A DNA stretch of 64,000 nucleotides, from positions 744,001 to 808,000 of the forward strand of contig NZ_LJWX01000001.1 in NCBI RefSeq assembly GCF_001431705.1, given 5' to 3'. Source of the DNA: Ferrovum sp. JA12 (GTDB lineage: Bacteria; Pseudomonadota; Gammaproteobacteria; Burkholderiales; Ferrovaceae). A program made the translations under genes and the position numbers. A model generated the notes under the pieces. The model saw only the letters and a list, made by a program, of their open reading frames with translations. It had not been told where the DNA came from and made no database searches. This document shows positions 46,155 to 55,201 of the stretch, one piece after another (position 1 is the first letter of the stretch; the number at the start of each line of letters is the position of its first letter).

Positions 46155-46304
46155 ATGTGGCGTTTGTGGGCTAAGGCATTAGGAGAGAAGGCAGTTGGCG
46201 ATAATAAAGAGGCGGATAAAGTTGCCTTAATTAGAAGTGGTATTGTGATGGTGTACGTACTCACTAATATCCTTATTGTGGCTAGTATTATTCACCACTG
46301 GTAA
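46155..46304 (+). CDS. Small single-helix membrane protein
   Basis: A 49-residue frame with an amphipathic charged N-terminus (MWRLWAKALGEKAVGDNKEA), then one hydrophobic helix (IVMVYVLTNILIVASII) and the end HHW. I do not know a name. It has a gggagggg ribosome site 5 bases before the ATG. Convergent with the feo operon. Confidence 0.6.
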   Translation: MWRLWAKALGEKAVGDNKEADKVALIRSGIVMVYVLTNILIVASIIHHW

Positions 46305-46334
46305 TTATCTGATCAAGGGATTGATGAGTGTTAT

Positions 46335-46484
46335 TTAGCAGTGGTTATGCTCTTCTTCAGCCTTGGAAGATTGGCAGTTGTTACAAGCAGAGGAGCCATG
46401 ACAAGCACTTTTATTTGTCCACTGACGAATTAAGTAAACTGCCGCAATAGCCACAATAACCATAGTAATCATTGAATCCCACAT
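46335..46484 (-). CDS. FeoB-associated Cys-rich membrane microprotein
   Basis: A 49-residue product: one N-terminal membrane helix (SMITMVIVAIAAVYLI) then a soluble tail with CHGSSACNNC and a final His/Cys group (HNHC). This matches small FeoB-associated cysteine-rich proteins seen at the end of feo operons. It begins one base after feoB on the same strand. The cysteines and histidines suggest metal binding; its role beside FeoB is inferred. Confidence 0.75.
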   Translation of the reverse strand: MWDSMITMVIVAIAAVYLIRQWTNKSACHGSSACNNCQSSKAEEEHNHC

Positions 46485-46485
46485 A

Positions 46486-48351
46486 TTAACCTCCCAGCAT
46501 CAGCGTTAGCCGATAAGTAATGAAAGAAGCAATGTATCCCAGAGCAAATAAGTAAGTTAGCATAATCGACGGGATACGCCATGAATTGGTTTCCCGTTTT
46601 ACAGCGCCTAACGTTGCCACGCATTGTGGCGCAAAAATATACCATACTAATAACGATAAAGCAGTGGCTAAGCTCCAGGACTGATGCAGTACCGGCGCTA
46701 ACGCAGAGGTACTCACTTCTCCACCACTACTTGCTAAGGCATAAACAGTGCCCAATGCTCCGACTGCCACTTCTCGGGCAGCGAGTCCTGGCACAAGAGC
46801 TAAACAAATTTGCCAGTTAAAGCCAATGGGAGCGAAAATGTGTTGCAAAAATTCACCCAGTTTACCCGCGAGGCTATAGCTGATGGCCGGGTTGCTGGCG
46901 TTAGCAGGGGCTCCCGGGAAAGAGCTTAAAAACCATAGGATAATCATCATGGGTAGAATGATTTTACCTACCCGTGAAGTGAAGATTTCCGCACGCTCCA
47001 GTAAGCCCATGGCTAAATTACGTAAATGGGGCAGGCGGTAAGCGGGCAGTTCCATCATTAAGGGTTGATAGTGACGGCGACCAATGGTTTTTTTAAGAAC
47101 AAGAGCCACCAACATGGCCGATACAATGCCACCCATGTAGAGAGAAAATAGGACCAACCCTTGCAGATTAAAGAGTCCCATGACGGTTTTATGGGGAATA
47201 AAGGCGGCGATGAGTAGTCCGTAAACCGGCAGTCTTGCCGAGCAAGTCATTAAAGGCGCAATCAAAATAGTGGTAAGACGATCCCGTGGATTTTGAATGG
47301 TGCGCGTGGCCATGACCCCGGGAATGGCACAAGCAAAGCTTGATAGAAGAGGAATAAATGAGCGACCCGATAAGCCTACGCTCCCCATGATTCGATCCAG
47401 TAAAAAGGCTGCACGGGGTAGGTAACCGGAGTCTTCGAGAGCTAGGATAAAGGCAAACAAAATCAGGATCTGGGGTAGAAATTCGATGACGCTGCCAGCC
47501 CCTGAAATCACTCCATCGACGAGTAAAGCCCTCAGTAACCCCTGTGGTAGCCAATGATTAACACTAATACTGATCCAATCAATACCGTGTTGAATGGCCT
47601 TCATGGGTAAGTTGGCCCAACTAAAAACCGCCTGGAAGGTGAAGAATAACACGCACATTAAAATCAGCATTCCCCAGACGGGATGCATGATGATGTTGTC
47701 TAAGCGCTCAGTAACCCCTTCGTGTCTAATGGATTCATCACAGGTAAGCTCAATGATTTCTCTTACTCTGTGTTGCATTTGTTGTAGCTCGTGAGTGGTG
47801 GGGTCCTTCCAAGGTAACAGGGCGTTCTGATGATCGGCAAGGTTACATTGATCAAGAAAATCCACTACATCATGCGCCCCTTGCTTATCTACCGCAATGC
47901 ATTCCACTACGGGAATAGAGAGTTCATGGGAGAGTTTTTTGACATCGATCTGAAGCCCTTGGCTTCTTGCCACATCCATCATGTTCAACACCAAGACCAT
48001 GGGTTTTTTAAGACGGGTCAACTCCAACACTAAACGCAAATGCAGGCGTAAATTGGTACTGTCCACCACGCATACTAGTAAATCAGGGGCCACTTCATCT
48101 TTAAGTTGCCCCATGACAACGCGGCGGGTAATGGATTCATCCAGTGAGGTGGGTGTAAGACTGTAGGTTCCGGGTAAATCAATTATGTGAATTCTTTGAC
48201 CTGAAGGGCAATTTAAATCCCCCTCTTTTTTTTCCACGGTCACCCCAGCGTAATTAGCGACTTTTTGTCGACTACCTGTGAGTTGGTTAAAGAGAGCTGT
48301 TTTTCCACAGTTAGGGGCTCCAACGAGAGCGGCAATATAGGCGTTTTTCAT
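46486..48351 (-). CDS. feoB: Ferrous iron transporter FeoB
   Basis: A 621-residue GTPase-coupled Fe(II) uptake protein. The N-terminal G domain has G1 GAPNCGKT (residues 11-18), G3 DLPGTYSL and G4 LNMMD; a short GDI-like linker is followed by the membrane core with two Gate domains (for example LPRAAFLLDRIMGSVGLSGRSFIPLLSSFACAIPG region, shared GLSGRSFIP and AAREVAVGALGTVY). It is shorter than E. coli FeoB (773), mainly at the linker and C-terminus. Overlaps feoA by four bases. Confidence 0.95.
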   Translation of the reverse strand: MKNAYIAALVGAPNCGKTALFNQLTGSRQKVANYAGVTVEKKEGDLNCPSGQRIHIIDLPGTYSLTPTSLDESITRRVVMGQLKDEVAPDLLVCVVDSTNLRLHLRLVLELTRLKKPMVLVLNMMDVARSQGLQIDVKKLSHELSIPVVECIAVDKQGAHDVVDFLDQCNLADHQNALLPWKDPTTHELQQMQHRVREIIELTCDESIRHEGVTERLDNIIMHPVWGMLILMCVLFFTFQAVFSWANLPMKAIQHGIDWISISVNHWLPQGLLRALLVDGVISGAGSVIEFLPQILILFAFILALEDSGYLPRAAFLLDRIMGSVGLSGRSFIPLLSSFACAIPGVMATRTIQNPRDRLTTILIAPLMTCSARLPVYGLLIAAFIPHKTVMGLFNLQGLVLFSLYMGGIVSAMLVALVLKKTIGRRHYQPLMMELPAYRLPHLRNLAMGLLERAEIFTSRVGKIILPMMIILWFLSSFPGAPANASNPAISYSLAGKLGEFLQHIFAPIGFNWQICLALVPGLAAREVAVGALGTVYALASSGGEVSTSALAPVLHQSWSLATALSLLVWYIFAPQCVATLGAVKRETNSWRIPSIMLTYLFALGYIASFITYRLTLMLGG

Positions 48352-48617
48352 GATTGAGGTAAGCCTACTTTAATGGTCTGCGCTTCTTTGGCGCGCAAAG
48401 CAAAAGTGGAAGTGCCAATACGAAAGGCGATAGGATCACCATAGGGAAAGCCTTTGCGGATCACTTTTACCGATTCGCCGGGAATAAAGCCTAGTTCAAG
48501 CAAGCGTCGAATACAGTCCTCCCCCAAGCGTGGATCCGTGGTGGCATCAAGGCTAACTTCGCTAATGACAGCGCTTTCTCCGGTTTTCAGCTCACTGGCT
48601 CGATAAATAGTATTCAT
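48348..48617 (-). CDS. feoA: FeoA, ferrous iron transport accessory
   Basis: An 89-residue SH3-like protein: ISEVSLDATTDPRLGEDCIRR, LLELGFIPGESVKVIRKG, GDPIAFRIGTSTFALRAKEA. It acts in the cytoplasm with FeoB. First gene of the feo operon, overlapping feoB (ATGA). Divergent from pyrC across a 91-base region; I do not see a convincing Fur box there. Confidence 0.95.
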   Translation of the reverse strand: MNTIYRASELKTGESAVISEVSLDATTDPRLGEDCIRRLLELGFIPGESVKVIRKGFPYGDPIAFRIGTSTFALRAKEAQTIKVGLPQS

Positions 48618-48708
48618 ACCTCTATCTTAAACGAGAATACTTCTTATTTGCAATAAGGTATTATGTTAATATTTGCACTAAATTATACGGGGATAAACAG
48701 GAGAGGTT

Positions 48709-49746
48709 ATGAGCGAAAGGATAACGATAACACGCCCAGATGATTGGCATTTACATGTGCGTGACGGAGACTTTTTAAAGGCTGTATTGCCTGATACGGT
48801 AAAACGTTTCGCCCGAGCTATTATTATGCCAAATCTCAAGCCGCCTGTTATCAGCGTAGCTCAGGCAAAAGCCTATTATGACAGAATTATGGCCTCTCTT
48901 CCTGCAGGAGCAAGCTTCACTCCCCTCATGACCCTCTATTTAACGGAAAACAGTCGCGTGGAGGAAATGGAGTTAGCAAAACAGTCGGGTTTTGTGCAGG
49001 CAGTAAAATATTATCCAGCTGGAGCAACGACCAATTCAGACTCTGGCGTGCGCCAGTGGGGGAGCGTTGAGGCGGTACTAGAGGCCATGGAGCAATTAGG
49101 GCTGCCCTTATTGGTTCATGGTGAAGTCACCGACCCCCATGTGGATGTCTTTGATAGAGAAAGGGTGTTTATTGAAGAAGAGCTGATTCCCTTAGTCTTG
49201 AAATACCCCAAATTAAAGGTAGTCTTAGAACATATTACCACTGCCTCAGCGGTTAAGTTTGTTTTAACCGCAGGCAGCAATGTAGCCGCCACCGTCACGG
49301 CGCATCATCTGTTATTAAATCGTAACGCCTTGTTTCAGGGTGGGATTCGTCCTCATCATTATTGTTTACCCGTGTTAAAACGTGAAACACACCGTCAAGC
49401 CCTTCTTGAGGCTGTGATTTCTGGGAACCCAAAGTTTTTTTTAGGCACAGATAGTGCCCCCCATGCACAAAACGTGAAAGAAAACGCCTGTGGCTGTGCT
49501 GGCATTTATACGGCTCATGCAGCAATTGAATTATATGCTGAGGCTTTCGAGAGTGTTGGAGCCCTCGATAAGCTCGAAGGTTTTGCTTCTTTTTACGGTG
49601 CTGATTTTTATGGTTTGGCTCGTAATAAAGATCAAATAACTATTGAAAAACAGCAGGTTAAGGTTCCGTTGACGCTACCCTATGGATCTCAATCTTTGGT
49701 TCCCATGCGCTCAGGAGAATATCTTATTTGGAGTCTAGTGGCTTAA
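48709..49746 (+). CDS. pyrC: Dihydroorotase
   Basis: Third step of pyrimidine synthesis, closing carbamoyl-aspartate to dihydroorotate. The 345-residue class II enzyme shows [10 protein letters not shown] (metal-binding His pair) and [12 protein letters not shown], where the Lys is carbamylated to bridge the two metal ions. HGEVTDP, EHITT and GTDSAPHA supply the remaining ligands. Monocistronic and followed directly by the RNase P RNA. Confidence 0.97.
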   Translation: MSERITITRPDDWHLHVRDGDFLKAVLPDTVKRFARAIIMPNLKPPVISVAQAKAYYDRIMASLPAGASFTPLMTLYLTENSRVEEMELAKQSGFVQAVKYYPAGATTNSDSGVRQWGSVEAVLEAMEQLGLPLLVHGEVTDPHVDVFDRERVFIEEELIPLVLKYPKLKVVLEHITTASAVKFVLTAGSNVAATVTAHHLLLNRNALFQGGIRPHHYCLPVLKRETHRQALLEAVISGNPKFFLGTDSAPHAQNVKENACGCAGIYTAHAAIELYAEAFESVGALDKLEGFASFYGADFYGLARNKDQITIEKQQVKVPLTLPYGSQSLVPMRSGEYLIWSLVA

Positions 49747-49765
49747 TCTTGCTAGAATAGTAAGT

Positions 49766-50120
49766 GAAGCTGGCTAGACAGTCGCTGCGTGTCCACACAC
49801 GGAGAGGAAAGTCCGGGCTCCATAGAGCAGAATGCCGGTTAACGACCGGAGGCCGTGAGGCCATGGAAAGTGATACAGAGACTTAGACCGCCGATGTATT
49901 GTTTAGGCAATGCAGGTAAGGGTGAAAAGGTGCGGTAAGAGCGCACCGCGAAACTGGCAACAGTTTTGGCATGTTAAACCCCATTCGGAGCAAGACCAAA
50001 TAGAGGAACGTTAACGTGGCTCGCGTTGTTCCTGGGTAGGTTGCTGGAACGACTGGGTAACCAGTCGTCTAGAGGAATGACTGTCCACGACAGAACCCGG
50101 CTTACCGGCCAGCTTCACCT
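49766..50120 (+). ncRNA. rnpB: RNase P RNA (type A)
   Basis: Catalytic RNA for tRNA 5' maturation, about 355 nt. The 5' end gaagctggctagacagtcgc, the conserved cggagaggaaagtccgggctcc region (49799 onward), the ggtaagagcgcaccgc P10/P11 part, and the 3' end matching the 5' end by pairing (gccagcttcacct). Ends estimated by comparison with the E. coli RNA. Confidence 0.95.
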
Positions 50121-50200
50121 CATCTTTTCTTAGCATTGTTAGAACCCCTCCAATATCCCATATTCTTCAAAAAAAACAGTGATTTGCTGGCTCTTAACTC

Positions 50201-50229
50201 TTGACCTCATGGTACTTATATCCTATAGT
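50201..50229 (+). promoter_or_regulatory. Promoter of the mraZ-dcw cluster
   Basis: ttgacc (50201-50206), 17 bases, tatagt (50224-50229). The -10 box touches the first MraZ repeat, so bound MraZ would block polymerase. Confidence 0.75.
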
Positions 50230-50253
50230 GGAAAAAAGTGGGAATTTATGGGA
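50229..50253 (+). promoter_or_regulatory. MraZ operator (three tandem boxes)
   Basis: tggaa at 50229, tggga at 50239 and tggga at 50249, with exactly ten-base spacing. MraZ is known to bind tandem TGGGN boxes with five-base spacers in its own promoter. The first box is degenerate. The boxes lie between the -10 and the mraZ start. Confidence 0.8.
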
Positions 50254-50288
50254 AATTCGATCTTTTTGGGCTAAAAAAAGGGGAGAAA

Positions 50289-50735
50289 GTGTTTCAAGGG
50301 CCATCATTAATCAGTTTGGATGCCAAAGGACGATTGGCAGTACCAACTCGTTATAGAGATGCTTTGCGTGTGCAAAGTGATGGTCACCTCGTGATTACTG
50401 CCCACCCCCACCGTTGTCTTCTTCTTTACCCCCGTTCTGCGTGGGAGCCTATTCGCGACGCAATCATGAAGCGCTCTGGCTTTGACCGTAATTCAACTCT
50501 TTTGCAGGGTTTGTTAGTGGGACATGCTGATGATGTGGAAATGGACGGTGCGGGTAGAGTCCTCATTGCCCCAGCCTTAAGGCGTTTTGCAGAGATTGAC
50601 CGAGAAGTGATGATGTTCGGTCAAGGTAGTCACTTTAAGTTATGGAATCCACCGGCCTGGGAGGAGCAATTCAAAGAAATTGAGCGCTTGGGTGCTGACC
50701 TTATTCCGGCTGGTATGGAAGACTTTTCATTGTAA
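50289..50735 (+). CDS. mraZ: Transcriptional regulator MraZ
   Basis: A 148-residue double AbrB-type protein that represses the dcw cluster. Two similar halves carry SLDAKGRLAVPTRYRD and EMDGAGRVLIAPALRRFA. The GTG at 50289 is chosen because it follows ggggag, gives the usual N-terminus FQGPSLISLD and leaves the operator upstream; the ATG at 50238 would put the start inside the operator. The stop overlaps the rsmH start (TAATG). Confidence 0.93.
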   Translation: MFQGPSLISLDAKGRLAVPTRYRDALRVQSDGHLVITAHPHRCLLLYPRSAWEPIRDAIMKRSGFDRNSTLLQGLLVGHADDVEMDGAGRVLIAPALRRFAEIDREVMMFGQGSHFKLWNPPAWEEQFKEIERLGADLIPAGMEDFSL

Positions 50736-51685
50736 TGAAGACCAATACAACTATTACTCATCCATCTCGTCATGTTAGTGTCCTGTTGTCTGAGGCCATT
50801 GAAGCGCTTCACATTGTGCCAGATGGTATTTATGTGGATGGCACTTTTGGACGAGGCGGACACAGTGAGGCAATCTTAAAACAGTTAAGTCCTCATGGCA
50901 GGTTAATTGCTTTTGATCGCGATCCGGCAGCAAGTGTCATAGCTCGGCAGTGGCAAGATCAGCGTTTGCAGTTTGTCCATGGGTGCTTTTCTGAGATGAA
51001 TGAGCGGCTGCTTGGCTTGGGAGTGCAACAAGTGGACGGTATTTTACTCGACTTGGGTGTCTCCTCTCCGCAGTTAGATGAGCCTGAGCGTGGCTTTAGT
51101 TTTCGGTTTAATGGTCCTCTTGATATGAGGATGAACCCTGAGGCTGGCATGTCTGCCAAGGAATGGCTAAGTCAGGTGGGGGTACTAGATCTCACCCGGG
51201 TTATACGAGACTATGGTGAGGAGCGTTTTGCCAAACAAATTGCTCTAGCGATTGTGAACCAGAGAAATATAACCCCCATTGAAACCACACAACAATTATC
51301 TGATTTGATTGCCAGTATTGTAAAAAAACGTGAGCCAGGTCTTAATCCTGCTACGCGTACCTTTCAAGCTATCCGCATTTTTATCAATAAAGAATTAGAG
51401 GAGATTGAAAAGGTACTGCCGCAAACACTGTCTTTATTAAAGGAAAGTGGTCGGGTGGTAGTGATTAGTTTTCATTCTTTAGAAGACCGATTAGTAAAAC
51501 AGTTTTTTAAACGTCACTCCTCTCCCCCTGAAATTCCTAGGGGGATCGCTATTGCTGAAGCACAAAGACCGCAGCCTAAATTACGCTTGATTGGTAAAGC
51601 CATTAAAGCATCTAGTGAAGAACAGCAAGCCAACCCAAGAAGCCGAAGTGCGATGATGCGGGTGGCTGAGAGGTGCGCGGCATGA
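50735..51685 (+). CDS. rsmH: 16S rRNA m4C1402 methyltransferase
   Basis: A 316-residue SAM-dependent methyltransferase acting on C1402 of 16S rRNA (formerly mraW). DGTFGRGGHSEAIL binds SAM; LLDLGVSSPQLDEPERGFSF and ISFHSLEDRLVKQFF are family signatures. Second gene of the dcw cluster, overlapping ftsL (ATGA). Confidence 0.97.
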   Translation: MKTNTTITHPSRHVSVLLSEAIEALHIVPDGIYVDGTFGRGGHSEAILKQLSPHGRLIAFDRDPAASVIARQWQDQRLQFVHGCFSEMNERLLGLGVQQVDGILLDLGVSSPQLDEPERGFSFRFNGPLDMRMNPEAGMSAKEWLSQVGVLDLTRVIRDYGEERFAKQIALAIVNQRNITPIETTQQLSDLIASIVKKREPGLNPATRTFQAIRIFINKELEEIEKVLPQTLSLLKESGRVVVISFHSLEDRLVKQFFKRHSSPPEIPRGIAIAEAQRPQPKLRLIGKAIKASSEEQQANPRSRSAMMRVAERCAA

Positions 51686-51969
51686 ATAGAATTAACTTTA
51701 TACTCTTTATGGTGGTAGTGTTGATGGCTCTAGCTGTAGTCAATGCTCAACATCGTTCACGAGTGTTATTTATTGATTTACAAAAAGAGCGAGATTATGC
51801 TCTACAGCTCCACAATGAGTGGAATGAGTTACAAATTCAACAAGGATCACTGACTTCAAGTAAGCGTATTGAGGAAGGAGCGATACAAGAGTTACAAATG
51901 CATTCTCCTCTTCCTGGGAAAATAAAGCTGATCGTCTCATCAGCCTCCTCTGATCAAGGTGTTCCATGA
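51682..51969 (+). CDS. ftsL: Cell division protein FtsL
   Basis: A 95-residue bitopic inner-membrane protein with a short cytoplasmic end, one helix (INFILFMVVVLMALAVVNA) and a periplasmic coiled coil (LQKERDYALQLHNEWNELQIQ). It joins FtsB and FtsQ to activate FtsWI. Start at ATG 51682 overlapping the rsmH stop; a GTG three codons upstream is possible. It overlaps ftsI by four bases. Confidence 0.9.
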   Translation: MNRINFILFMVVVLMALAVVNAQHRSRVLFIDLQKERDYALQLHNEWNELQIQQGSLTSSKRIEEGAIQELQMHSPLPGKIKLIVSSASSDQGVP

Positions 51970-53699
51970 GGTTCGACTCTAAACCCCAATCACGATTTAA
52001 TTTTAAGCTTGAGGGATGGCGTTCGAGATTTTTACTTTTATTTTTAATGGGTTGGTTTGTGGTGCTAGTAGGTAGAGATATCTACTTACAAGGTTTTCAT
52101 GCAAATTTTCTTAAACAAAAAGGGCAAGAGCGTTACAGCCGTGTTATTGATATTCCAGCTAACCGAGGAATTATTCGTGACCGCAATGGCGTCCCTTTGG
52201 CCATTAGCGTTCCCTCAGAGTCGATTTTAGCTAGCCGAGAAAATGTTGATATTGATGATCACCAAGAGAAAAAGCTGGCTGGTTTGTTGGGTATGGATGT
52301 GGATGAGCTCAAGCAAAAACTGGATGAAGGGAAACGTAATATCGTTTATCTGAAACGCCAGGTTAATCCAAGCGTAGCACAACAAATCATGCATCTCGAT
52401 ATAACAGGTTTATTTGCGCAGCGAGGCTATCACCGCGCCTATCCAAAAGGTGAAGAGGTGGCCCATGTGATTGGTTTTACCAATTCCGATGATATGGGTC
52501 AAGAAGGGATTGAGTTTGCCTATCAACGCTTTTTAGGGGGGCGCGATGGGGCTGAGAGAGTCATTAAAGATCGGGCTGGTCATATTATTGAGGATGAGCA
52601 AAATATACGCGTCTCAAGACCGGGTCAAGATATTACGCTGAGTATTGATTATCGTATTCAACATTTGGCTTATCGAGAGCTAACCCGTGCCGTAGAACTA
52701 CACCATGCCGAGGCAGGCTCTGTGATTGTGGTGGATAGTCTAACAGGAGAAATATTAGCTCTTGCTAACTGCCCAAATTACGACCCCAATGACCGTCACC
52801 ATCTCTCAGGGGCACAACTGAGAAATCGAGCATTAACGGATTCCTATGAGCCCGGCTCTACCTTAAAACCTTTTACCATAGCAACGGCTCTTGAGTTGGG
52901 TAAAGTTACTCCTGATACGGTAATCCCAACAACTGGCGGAGTCATGAGTATAGGTCCCGCCAAAATTCATGATACCCATCGCTCTGACGCGCTAACGGTG
53001 GCGCAGGTTATTCAGCATTCTAGTAATGTGGGAGCGGCGCGTATTGCTCTTTCTTTAGATAAAAAAGATATGTGGAATACCTTTACAGATGTGGGTTTTG
53101 GGTTGCCACCAAAGCTGGGTTTTCCGGGGGAGACGGGTGGTAAGGTGCGCCCTTATAAAACGTGGCGCCCCATCGAGCAGGCTACTATGGCATACGGTAA
53201 CGGTATTTCAGTTAGCCTAACCCAATTAGCTCAGGCTTATACGGTTTTTGCTAACCATGGTGTATTAAAACCTTTATCCATTATTAAGGTTAATGGAGAA
53301 ACGGTCGGTCGGCGGGTATTTTCACAGAAAACCGCTGATGAAGTGAAGAGTATGTTAGAGATGGTGGTTCAACCAGAAGGGACAGCCATTGAAGCGCAGG
53401 TAAAGGGTTATCGCGTTGCTGGAAAAACAGGCACAGCCCATAAGGTCAGTGGTCGTCACTATGGGAATCATTATATAGCCTCTTTTGTTGGCTTTGCTCC
53501 CGCCTCCAATCCGCGCTATATCATTGGCGTCATGATAGATGACCCAAAGGGCGCAGTCTATTACGGGGGAGAAGTGGCGGCCCCTGTTTTTTCTGTGTTA
53601 ATGGGTAGTGTATTGCAAATGAATGCTGTTCCTCCTGACGCCCCGGGTTCTGGTGATTTCCATGTGATCACTAAAAATGATGCAGCGGAGGATACGTGA
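51966..53699 (+). CDS. ftsI: Septal peptidoglycan transpeptidase FtsI (PBP3)
   Basis: A 577-residue class B penicillin-binding protein: N-terminal membrane anchor (about residues 20-37), a pedestal domain with RGIIRDRNGVPLAIS, then the transpeptidase domain with the catalytic Ser in STLKP (about residue 298), the SSN motif (QHSSNVG) and KTGTAHK. It cross-links septal murein with FtsW. Overlaps both neighbours. Confidence 0.97.
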   Translation: MRFDSKPQSRFNFKLEGWRSRFLLLFLMGWFVVLVGRDIYLQGFHANFLKQKGQERYSRVIDIPANRGIIRDRNGVPLAISVPSESILASRENVDIDDHQEKKLAGLLGMDVDELKQKLDEGKRNIVYLKRQVNPSVAQQIMHLDITGLFAQRGYHRAYPKGEEVAHVIGFTNSDDMGQEGIEFAYQRFLGGRDGAERVIKDRAGHIIEDEQNIRVSRPGQDITLSIDYRIQHLAYRELTRAVELHHAEAGSVIVVDSLTGEILALANCPNYDPNDRHHLSGAQLRNRALTDSYEPGSTLKPFTIATALELGKVTPDTVIPTTGGVMSIGPAKIHDTHRSDALTVAQVIQHSSNVGAARIALSLDKKDMWNTFTDVGFGLPPKLGFPGETGGKVRPYKTWRPIEQATMAYGNGISVSLTQLAQAYTVFANHGVLKPLSIIKVNGETVGRRVFSQKTADEVKSMLEMVVQPEGTAIEAQVKGYRVAGKTGTAHKVSGRHYGNHYIASFVGFAPASNPRYIIGVMIDDPKGAVYYGGEVAAPVFSVLMGSVLQMNAVPPDAPGSGDFHVITKNDAAEDT

Positions 53700-55201
53700 T
53701 GATAAATAGTGTCAATCATCCACTCCCTCCTGGCCGCGGTAGTTTTAAACATACTGCGGCTCAATTGCATTCAGAACTCAAGATTCGTGAGTTAACCGCT
53801 GACAGTCGATCCGTTAAGTCTGGAGACACCTTTGTGGCCTATCAAGGAGATAGGCAGGATGGCAGAGACTATATTGCAGACGCCATAGAGCGAGGGGCTG
53901 GATCAATTATTTGGGATTCAAATGACTTTGTTTGGCCTGCACAATGGGCTCATGTGAAGCACCGCCCTGTGGCGCAATTAAAAGAAAATATCAGTGAATT
54001 GGCCAGTGTTGTATATGGCTCTCCCTCGCAAAAAATGAGAGTTGTAGGGGTAACTGGAACCAACGGTAAAAGTACTTGTAGCCTGTGGATCGCTCAACTT
54101 CTATCACTGCAAGCGGTATCTTGTGGCCTCATGGGTACCTTGGGCAATGGTATTTGGCCTCATCTGACAAGCTCAGTGAATACCACTTTAGATGCTATAG
54201 AGTGCCAAAAAAGGTTAAAGCAATTTAGTGAAGCGATGTGTAGAGATTGCGTCATGGAAGTATCTTCTCATGGCTTGGTTCAAGGGCGTGTCAGAGGTAT
54301 CAATTTTATTGGTGCTGTGTTTACTAATCTTACTCGTGATCATTTGGATTATCACCTCACTATGCAAGCTTATGGAGAAGCCAAGGCCTTGCTGTTTCAA
54401 GCATGCGATTTAAAGTGGGCAGTGATTAATATTGATGATGAGTTTGGCCGAGAACTATTTGAACGCTATAAAAATATCATACCGAAAGTGATGGGTTATT
54501 CGGTAGTACCCACCGACGATCCGGCAGTTCTCTTTGCAGCAAACATTAAGTTAGATCTCTATCAAACCACCTTTGATGTGGTAGATGGGGGCGTCGCCCG
54601 CTCAGTGACTGCGCCGATTTTGGGACGCTTTAATGTGGCGAACTTGTTGGCAGTATTGGCAGCATTAAAATGTTTGGGTTTGAACCTGGATCAGGTCATT
54701 GCCTCTTTACCTAAATTGCAATCCCCCAAAGGCCGCTTGGAGAAAGTGCTGTTAAATCATGGGCCAGTGGTGGTGATTGATTATGCTCATACCCCAGACG
54801 CTTTAGAGCAAGTGCTACTTACCCTCAAAGAACTGATTCCTGAGCCACGAAAGTTAATTTGTGTGGTGGGTTGTGGTGGAAATCGAGATGCTGGTAAACG
54901 CCTGTTAATGGGAGAAGTAGCCGACAAGTTCTCGGATCAGGTCATCATTACTAATGACAATCCGCGTGATGAGGATCCTCTCGCAATTGCAGAGGCGATC
55001 CGTAAAGGGGTCGCCGTCAAGGAGGCTAAGATCATTCTTGATCGTCGCCAGGCGATAGAGTTTGCCTTGAATATGGCTACCCACAATGATGTGGTGCTGA
55101 TTGCCGGGAAGGGGCATGAGACTTATCAGGAAATAAAAGGAATTAAATCATTTTTTAGTGACCATGAGGTAGTCAATCAATGGTCTCGCGGGAGAGGGTA
55201 A
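53699..55201 (+). CDS. murE: UDP-MurNAc-tripeptide synthetase
   Basis: Adds meso-diaminopimelate to UDP-MurNAc-L-Ala-D-Glu. About 500 residues in three domains: the UMAG-binding N-terminus (TADSRSVKSGDTFVAYQG), the ATPase with GVTGTNGKST, and the C-terminal ligand domain with NDNPRDEDP, the DAP-recognition motif DNPR. Start ATG 53699 overlaps the ftsI stop (TGATG). Confidence 0.96.
   Translation: MINSVNHPLPPGRGSFKHTAAQLHSELKIRELTADSRSVKSGDTFVAYQGDRQDGRDYIADAIERGAGSIIWDSNDFVWPAQWAHVKHRPVAQLKENISELASVVYGSPSQKMRVVGVTGTNGKSTCSLWIAQLLSLQAVSCGLMGTLGNGIWPHLTSSVNTTLDAIECQKRLKQFSEAMCRDCVMEVSSHGLVQGRVRGINFIGAVFTNLTRDHLDYHLTMQAYGEAKALLFQACDLKWAVINIDDEFGRELFERYKNIIPKVMGYSVVPTDDPAVLFAANIKLDLYQTTFDVVDGGVARSVTAPILGRFNVANLLAVLAALKCLGLNLDQVIASLPKLQSPKGRLEKVLLNHGPVVVIDYAHTPDALEQVLLTLKELIPEPRKLICVVGCGGNRDAGKRLLMGEVADKFSDQVIITNDNPRDEDPLAIAEAIRKGVAVKEAKIILDRRQAIEFALNMATHNDVVLIAGKGHETYQEIKGIKSFFSDHEVVNQWSRGRG

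Noticed and set aside
48618-48708. Fur box between feoA and pyrC
   Set aside because: Only a loose inverted tgcaa/ttgca pair 19 bases apart is present; it does not match the Fur consensus.
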